From the NCBI GenBank assembly GCA_963625655.1, contig CAVFTS010000002.1, positions 21,567-85,566 on the forward strand: a DNA stretch of 64,000 bases, written 5' to 3'. The stretch comes from F23-B02 sp963625655. Its GTDB lineage: Bacteria; Bacillota; Clostridia; Oscillospirales; Oscillospiraceae. The position numbers were made by a program, and so were the translations under genes. The notes under the pieces are model-generated. The model was not told where the DNA came from and made no database searches. It saw only the letters and a program-made list of their open reading frames with translations. The stretch's first letter is position 1. Each line of letters starts with the position of its first letter. Shown in pieces: positions 59,318 through 64,000 of this stretch.

Positions 59318-60613
59318 ATGCCGAGACCGAGAACAGGCAGCGTTGCCTCAAGCTCGAAATCAAATCCTATCTCCAGATGGTTTGCAAGCCGCAAGGAAAG
59401 AAAGGAACGTGAGGCAGAGGCGGCGGCAAAGATGATCACTAACGATACCGCCAACAGTGAAAACCTTTTACAGACCTACCTTGAAGGAATAGACTTTATC
59501 CACAGCAGACTGCCGAAGGAAAGCCTCGAATACAGAACGAAGGAGGGGCAGAAGTACGGAGATCTGGAGCAGACGGCAAGAGGTCTTGCGCAGGCGATCA
59601 GGAAAAACCCCATATCCGTCGATGTGGACATTCGCAAAATAGATGAAAAGCTTCTCATTTTGGCGCAGCGCTTTAAGGATGCTGTCGAACACGGCGACGA
59701 GAACACCGCATTTGCGGCAAAGGGTGCGCTTGCAAGAGGCATTCTGGATATCCGCAACAAGATACCTCTCCACCAGCCGGAGCTTATAGAGCAGTTCGTT
59801 GAGCTGAATACGAAGTACCTCGACGAGTGGCTCACCCTTATCGGCTTTGCACAGCTTGCCGACAGGACGAGCGAAAACGCCGAGAAGGTCAAGGCCAAGC
59901 ACGATCAGGCAAAGTCGGAATACGACGAGGACATTGGAGATCTTTACGGCAATATTCAGGATGACCCCGATCTGCGTGAGGCGTTTGCATTTGTCCGTGC
60001 GCAGTCTTCCACCGCCTCAAAATCCACATGGACACCTGAGCAGCGCAAGGTTTACGGCATGATGCTCGACCAGCGCTTTAAGCGCGTCAACATCGACTTT
60101 GATGCATACCTGTTCCAGACGGAGCAGACCACGCTTCAGCGCTACCTCAACGACGTTGAGCTCCTTTCCGCTAAGCTCGCAAGAGTCCCCATTGCCGTTG
60201 ACGAGGATCAGATGAACAAGTACAAGGAAGCGATCGACGGTCTGTTCCAGGAGCTTGCCGAAAAGGATGCCGAGCTTGCCGAAACGCTTACGATGCTCGA
60301 CGAGATCGAGGGACGCATACTGCAGCTTGAGACCGCCCCCGGCAACCAAATGGCAAAGCAGGTGGTCGCCGACGAAGCGGAAATCGCTCTCGAAAAGATG
60401 AAGCAGAAAGAAAGAGAGAAGGTCGGCGAACGCAACGCCAAGCGTCATCAGGATATAAGAGCCTTGGGACTTCACACCAAGGAAGAGCTTGACCAAATGC
60501 AGAAGGCGATCGAGGAGGAGAACCAGCGGAACCTCGAAAGACTTGCCGAAGAAGCGGACGAGTACGACACAGACGAAGATCAGGACGTAGACGGCGAGCA
60601 GAATTATAACTGA
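59318..60613 (+). CDS. Helical protein with basic N-terminus and acidic C-terminus, unknown
   Basis: A 431-residue, almost all-helical protein. The N-terminus is basic (RWFASRKERKEREAEAAAKM). A helical body follows, with coiled-coil potential mainly at 265-400 (LFQELAEKDAELAETLTMLDEI). The extreme C-terminus is very acidic (EEADEYDTDEDQDVDGEQ). No family recognised. Start at ATG 59318 (AGGGG 8 bases upstream). The 63-bp A-rich gap before it is the second-largest in the locus. Basic-start, helical-core and acidic-tail layout recalls ESCRT-III-type or PspA-like filament proteins, but sequence identity to them is not evident by eye. Confidence 0.82.
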   Translation: MPRPRTGSVASSSKSNPISRWFASRKERKEREAEAAAKMITNDTANSENLLQTYLEGIDFIHSRLPKESLEYRTKEGQKYGDLEQTARGLAQAIRKNPISVDVDIRKIDEKLLILAQRFKDAVEHGDENTAFAAKGALARGILDIRNKIPLHQPELIEQFVELNTKYLDEWLTLIGFAQLADRTSENAEKVKAKHDQAKSEYDEDIGDLYGNIQDDPDLREAFAFVRAQSSTASKSTWTPEQRKVYGMMLDQRFKRVNIDFDAYLFQTEQTTLQRYLNDVELLSAKLARVPIAVDEDQMNKYKEAIDGLFQELAEKDAELAETLTMLDEIEGRILQLETAPGNQMAKQVVADEAEIALEKMKQKEREKVGERNAKRHQDIRALGLHTKEELDQMQKAIEEENQRNLERLAEEADEYDTDEDQDVDGEQNYN

Positions 60614-60672
60614 TACGGCGCCGACCGCCTACGGATCCCCACCGTATTTTGAAACAGGAAGGAGCATTTAAC

Positions 60673-61413
60673 ATGGCGAGCATTAGTGATATGCTGAACG
60701 ATGCGAAGGCTTATATAAAGCAAATGCAGAGAAAACATAAATTCAAAAAGGCAAATAAAGAAAGAGATGAGGCGGCTGCCCTTCAGTACGACCTCGGCGT
60801 ATGCAGGGGCAAGCTGGAAAGCTGCAAGAAGCAGTTTAACCGCACTATCAGAACCCAAAGCGCAAATATTGCCGAGGGCCGTGCGACCGGCGCCGACACC
60901 ATTATTCAGGAGCAGATACTTTGGGATGCTGCGATGGGATATATGCTTGTCAACGATGCGATCTTTGCGCTGCAGAGCGTGACCTCGAACGACAGCGTTG
61001 CCCATGCGTATGACCTGCTCGATGCGGCGATGAAGCAGATAGCCGGCAAGGGCACCGGTCTTTCCAAGCTTCCGAAGATCGGCTCAACCAAAGAACGCAA
61101 CGCCTACGGATACATAACCTCCGACACCGCCGTTAAGCAGAAGGAAATGCTTCTCGACACCTTCTTTGAGAGACTGAAGGAGACGGGAGACATCGAGGGC
61201 TGCCTTGCGGAGAGCGACAATCCCTCTCATGTGCGGGTCAGCCGTGAAAGGAGCGCTTCCTCGAACGGCTCCTACGAGCGCAGCGGAGCCATCGGCTCGT
61301 CGAGTGTCGACATGATGATGGATCGTCTTTGCGACGCCGACCCCGACGAGGACGACGACGATATCGAGCTGACGGTGAGTACGGATGTCCGTCCGCCGAA
61401 AAACGGAAAGTGA
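60673..61413 (+). CDS. Small helical protein with basic N-terminus and acidic tail (ESCRT-III-like layout)
   Basis: A 246-residue protein, helical from residue 1 to about 130. The N-terminal hairpin is basic (YIKQMQRKHKFKKANKERDE; KLESCKKQFNRTIRTQS), followed by a third helix (MGYMLVNDAIFALQSVTSND) and a Ser/Arg-rich linker. The C-terminus is acidic (DADPDEDDDDIELTVS). Length, charge polarity and position just before a Vps4-like AAA gene match an ESCRT-III-type substrate, but no family match is certain. GGAAGGAG precedes ATG 60673. The next gene starts 9 bp after its stop. Confidence 0.82.
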   Translation: MASISDMLNDAKAYIKQMQRKHKFKKANKERDEAAALQYDLGVCRGKLESCKKQFNRTIRTQSANIAEGRATGADTIIQEQILWDAAMGYMLVNDAIFALQSVTSNDSVAHAYDLLDAAMKQIAGKGTGLSKLPKIGSTKERNAYGYITSDTAVKQKEMLLDTFFERLKETGDIEGCLAESDNPSHVRVSRERSASSNGSYERSGAIGSSSVDMMMDRLCDADPDEDDDDIELTVSTDVRPPKNGK

Positions 61414-61422
61414 GGCGTGAAG

Positions 61423-62781
61423 ATGGGTAAATACAACATCGGAGATACGAGCTTCTCCAAGCTTATGAACGAAAAGATCGAGCTTTACAAAAGTCTTACC
61501 CTTCGTGCCGAGATAATAAACCGTGACAACGACGGTAAGCCCACAAAGCAGGAGGCGCAGCGCTATGCGGAGGCTTCCAAGGTCTGCGAGGAAATAATGA
61601 ACCTCAATCTTTCCGAAAGAGCCACTTACGAGAAATGGCGCCGCAATCAGCAGGACTGCGAGGAGAAGGTCAGGGAGATAGTCGAGGTCCTTGCTCCCGC
61701 ACCCAAGCCGCAGCCGAAGGTCGAAAAGAGAGACGACGAGTCCGAACCGCAGAGAAACAGCCAGACCAACACCAAGGGTGCAGCGGGCGGTAAGGTCAGT
61801 CAGACCACCGAATCCGGCTTTACGACCAAAAACGCAACGAAGGAGATCCCCGCCGAGACGATCGAAAAGTGGCACAAGGCGATCCCCGACCACGGACTGG
61901 ATCAGGTCGTCGGCATGGAGGAACAGAAGAAGCTCCTTGAGCGTGAGGCGGCAAACCTCGGCTGGGACATGACCGACGACACGCTGTCCATCAGCCCGAC
62001 GCAGCGCTACTTCTTCTACGGACTTCCCGGTTGCGGCAAGACCTACCTCATCGAAGCCTTTGCGCATGACATGAAGGAAAAGGGCTTTGATTTCATTCAG
62101 CTCGTCGGCGGCGAGATACACCAGAGCCTGGTGGGCGTCGGCGAAAAGATAGTTCAGGCCGCATTCCAGGAAGCGATAGACAACGCTCCCTCGGTCATAT
62201 TCATTGACGAGATAGAGAATGTCTGCACAACGAGAGGCGCCGCCAATGCACAGGGACATGAGCGCAGACTGACGGTCGCATTCCTCGAAGCGCTGAACAA
62301 CATGAAAAATTCCGGAAAGCGCATAGTCTTTTTGGGCGCTACAAACTATCCCCGTCAGGTCGATGCCGCAATGCGTGACCGTGCGCACATGGTCTCCGTG
62401 CCGCTTCCGGACGAACAGGCAAGAGCAAAGTATTTTGAAAGCGCAAAGAAGCTGGGCATTCTGCCGCTTGAGGAAGGGCTGAGCTACGAGTACATGGCGG
62501 ACATGACTGACGATTTCAGCTACCGTGACCTTGACAGAATATGCGATGCCGTGAAGATCGAGGCCAGAGAGCGTGCGATCGAGCTTCATGCGATATACGG
62601 TGAGGACGGCAAGCTTGACATCCGTGAGTCGGACAAGGCCGCAAGCGAAGCGATAAGACAGGGCGAGGTCGTGCTTACGAAAGAGTGGTTTGACCAGACC
62701 AGAAAGAAGAATCCGCCATCCAACAAGGCGGAGATCCGTGAAGAGCTGCTTGCGTTTGAGCGGGAAATAGCAAACGAGTGA
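61423..62781 (+). CDS. Vps4-like AAA+ ATPase with N-terminal helical (MIT-like) domain
   Basis: A 452-residue meiotic-clade-like AAA ATPase. Residues ~10-90 are three predicted helices (EAQRYAEASKVCEEIMN in the middle one) resembling a MIT domain. A flexible, Gln/Thr-rich linker covers ~91-140. The AAA domain starts at DQVVGMEEQKKLL, with Walker A GLPGCGKT (200-207), Walker B IFIDE (259-263), sensor 1 FLGATNYP and an arginine-finger region MRDRAHMVSVPLPDEQARAKYF, very like the Vps4/katanin order. The small C-terminal domain follows. ATG 61423 fits GTGAGG spacing better than the GTG two codons before. It most likely remodels the helical proteins encoded just upstream. Confidence 0.9.
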   Translation: MGKYNIGDTSFSKLMNEKIELYKSLTLRAEIINRDNDGKPTKQEAQRYAEASKVCEEIMNLNLSERATYEKWRRNQQDCEEKVREIVEVLAPAPKPQPKVEKRDDESEPQRNSQTNTKGAAGGKVSQTTESGFTTKNATKEIPAETIEKWHKAIPDHGLDQVVGMEEQKKLLEREAANLGWDMTDDTLSISPTQRYFFYGLPGCGKTYLIEAFAHDMKEKGFDFIQLVGGEIHQSLVGVGEKIVQAAFQEAIDNAPSVIFIDEIENVCTTRGAANAQGHERRLTVAFLEALNNMKNSGKRIVFLGATNYPRQVDAAMRDRAHMVSVPLPDEQARAKYFESAKKLGILPLEEGLSYEYMADMTDDFSYRDLDRICDAVKIEARERAIELHAIYGEDGKLDIRESDKAASEAIRQGEVVLTKEWFDQTRKKNPPSNKAEIREELLAFEREIANE

Positions 62782-62792
62782 TCCGCAATAAA

Positions 62793-62838
62793 TCAGTCTG
62801 CGCACATACCGTGTGCAGACTGATGCACTTAATGTGCA
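62793..62838 (+). other. Tandem hairpins between the two AAA genes
   Basis: The 72-bp gap carries a bulged stem TCAGTCTGCGCACA / TGTGCAGACTGA and then TGCAC / GTGCA close to the ribosome-binding site of the next gene. There is no T-run, so it is not a classical terminator. It could tune relative expression. Confidence 0.55.
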
Positions 62839-62853
62839 GGGAGTGATTTTAAA

Positions 62854-63915
62854 ATGGGAAAAAATGCGGAAGCCAAGTGGCGCAGACTGAGCCGTGAGCT
62901 TGCGGAGAACGCCGCAGGGCTTCTTGAGACCGATGCGCCGGACGACAGCTTCGGCTGGGGCGCTCTGCTGGAGCAGATGCGAAAAGAGGACATACGTCCG
63001 AGCGGACTGCTTCTGACGGGACCCTCCGGCTGCGGGAAACATACTGCGGCCGCACATATGATGAAGCTGCTGCTTGAGGAAGGCTTTGAGCTTGTTATAG
63101 TTGACGACAAGGTGATTGAGCAGGAAGACAGCGTTTCGGGACTGCAGGCGCTTGCCGACGAAACGGCAGATGCAGAACGCAGGCTGTGCATCGTCGCAGA
63201 CAGCCTTTCTGACGAGGGGAAGCGCAAGGCTCTGTATACATACTTCGGCGTGCGCCTGAGCAAAAATCGGCTCTCCTCCAAAACAAAAGAATCGCTGTTT
63301 GTGATCCTTATAGACGGCGACGGAGACAGTGTCCCGTCGACACTACGCAGCAGGCTCATGCGATGCGTGATGAATCCCCCGATGGAAGAGACCCGATGGG
63401 TGTTTTTGGAGAACCGCCTGCGCACGGTCTTCGGGCTTGAACTGAAGCAATATGCGGGCGAGGGCCTAAAGAAAAAGACCGAGGGCTTCAGCTATGCACA
63501 GCTTAAGGATCTTGCGTATCAGATCGGATTGATGGTCAAAAGCGACGGCGGCGACGACATTGATGTATATATCGAGCAGCTTGCCGAGGAGCAAACGCCG
63601 GAAAAGAGCGGCGATGAGCGAAGACTCGGAATCAGCGAAAGACTGTGTGAGCTGCTTGAAGCCTTGCCGGAGATCGTCCGCGAGACCGAGGAGCAAAGAG
63701 CGGAGAATATGAAGATGCTTGCAAATGAACTGAAGGGATCGCTGATTGCGGCAGTACCGCCGGCGGGAGCCGAAATTAAGACCGACGACACACGGGCGGA
63801 GAAGACTCAGACCCGTGACGACTTTACGCTTGGCGAGGAGAAGCGCATTGAGAATATGTCGCCGAAGGATCTTGCTGCCGATCTGTTTGCGGAGCTGGAA
63901 GCGCAGCACAATTAA
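62854..63915 (+). CDS. AAA-like protein with degenerate Walker A, partner of the Vps4-like ATPase
   Basis: A 353-residue protein. A P-loop appears as LLLTGPSGCGKHTAAAH (residues 56-63 GPSGCGKH): the Ser/Thr that coordinates Mg2+ is His. The Walker B equivalent RRLCIVADSLSDE has no DE pair after the hydrophobic run, and the sensor strand is FVILIDGDGDS. A lid-like helical region follows (SYAQLKDLAYQIGLMVK), then a charged, mostly helical tail of ~110 residues. Probably an ATPase-dead AAA subunit that regulates or caps the Vps4-like enzyme, or a distinct NTP sensor. GGGAG lies 10 bases before the ATG. Confidence 0.82.
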   Translation: MGKNAEAKWRRLSRELAENAAGLLETDAPDDSFGWGALLEQMRKEDIRPSGLLLTGPSGCGKHTAAAHMMKLLLEEGFELVIVDDKVIEQEDSVSGLQALADETADAERRLCIVADSLSDEGKRKALYTYFGVRLSKNRLSSKTKESLFVILIDGDGDSVPSTLRSRLMRCVMNPPMEETRWVFLENRLRTVFGLELKQYAGEGLKKKTEGFSYAQLKDLAYQIGLMVKSDGGDDIDVYIEQLAEEQTPEKSGDERRLGISERLCELLEALPEIVRETEEQRAENMKMLANELKGSLIAAVPPAGAEIKTDDTRAEKTQTRDDFTLGEEKRIENMSPKDLAADLFAELEAQHN

Positions 63916-64000
63916 AAAGCCTGCAACAGCAGCAAAAAAGGCAAGCATCCGTACCTCAGCGCCGAACAGATATTGCTGCACGAGCTTGCGCACGGAGACA
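63916..64000 (+). other. Coding-like sequence after the stop, same frame, cut by window end
   Basis: After the TAA at 63913-63915 the same frame stays open to the window edge and has the GC3-rich codon pattern of real genes here. The translation includes GKHPYLSAEQILLHELAHGD. No start codon with a ribosome-binding site is visible before it. It could be a split gene, a remnant, a readthrough extension or chance. Confidence 0.35.

Noticed and set aside
61084..63057. A 657-codon open frame antisense to the AAA genes
   Set aside because: It spans the ends of three well-supported sense genes, has no ribosome-binding site and has no recognisable domain.
53801..63915. Reading the Hsp70-AAA locus as a phage or transposon insertion
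   Set aside because: No integrase, transposase, repeats or attachment sites are seen, and base composition is like the neighbours.
53801..63915. Reading the Hsp70-AAA locus as a classical anti-phage defence island
   Set aside because: No nuclease, TIR, CBASS, restriction or toxin domain is visible in the eight genes; defence remains possible but unsupported.

Overview
The window looks like a chromosomal segment of a GC-rich, strictly anaerobic Clostridia species, probably in the Oscillospirales/Ruminococcaceae range. Supporting signs are an oxygen-sensitive class III ribonucleotide reductase, three S-layer-homology (SLH) surface proteins, a one-polypeptide glycyl-tRNA synthetase, an LtaS-like sulfatase-fold enzyme, AzlCD, and strong Shine-Dalgarno sites with occasional TTG/GTG starts. 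I found no rRNA, tRNA, insertion sequence, phage gene or CRISPR array. Taxonomy is inferred from gene content only.

Layout. 1-5.1 kb: tail of an ABC exporter, a GNAT enzyme and a HAD phosphatase, then a cobalamin riboswitch controlling a transcobalamin-like (DUF4430) lipoprotein and an ECF S component. 5.1-10 kb: a ribbon-helix-helix protein with ClpB, a pseudouridine-5'-phosphate glycosidase and a small membrane protein. 10.2-13 kb: an SLH-anchored 5'-nucleotidase. 13.1-18.8 kb: an operon glyS-ltaS-like-hypothetical-nadE, in which the NadE glutaminase domain has lost two catalytic residues. 18.8-23.5 kb: a nucleotidyltransferase/GT2/thioesterase operon and a ClpC-like unfoldase without the usual middle domain. 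23.7-27.1 kb: trmN6-like and rsmI genes, a small unknown gene and an APC permease. 27.2-31.3 kb: a MarR-controlled heterodimeric ABC exporter. 31.6-33.3 kb: an SLH tyrosine-phosphatase-like protein with a substituted catalytic Arg. 33.7-38.3 kb: nrdG, an nrdD-glutaredoxin fusion, a thioredoxin-reductase-like gene and a MarR regulator.

38.4-53.6 kb: CBS/DRTGG manganese pyrophosphatase, a 48-residue peptide, cysteine desulfidase, PssA, two-subunit aconitase X behind a palindromic operator, a membrane-anchored unknown, AzlCD, a membrane-lipid cluster (LPG-synthase-TM protein, Psd, TVP38 protein, rhodanese), a PIG-L deacetylase with a GPH sugar symporter behind an 18-bp palindrome, and an SLH-anchored CHAP-domain protein.

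53.8-64 kb holds the most unusual locus: eight codirectional genes with short gaps or overlaps. They encode an Hsp70-type ATPase without a canonical substrate-binding domain, a 511-residue coiled coil, a zinc-ribbon protein, a 549-residue protein with no recognisable family, two helical proteins with strongly acidic C-termini, a Vps4-like AAA+ ATPase with an N-terminal helical (MIT-like) region, and a second AAA-like protein with a damaged Walker A. I read it as a chaperone/AAA remodelling machine with helical filament- or scaffold-like substrates, reminiscent of ESCRT-III/Vps4. That reading is a hypothesis. The locus runs off the right edge of the window.
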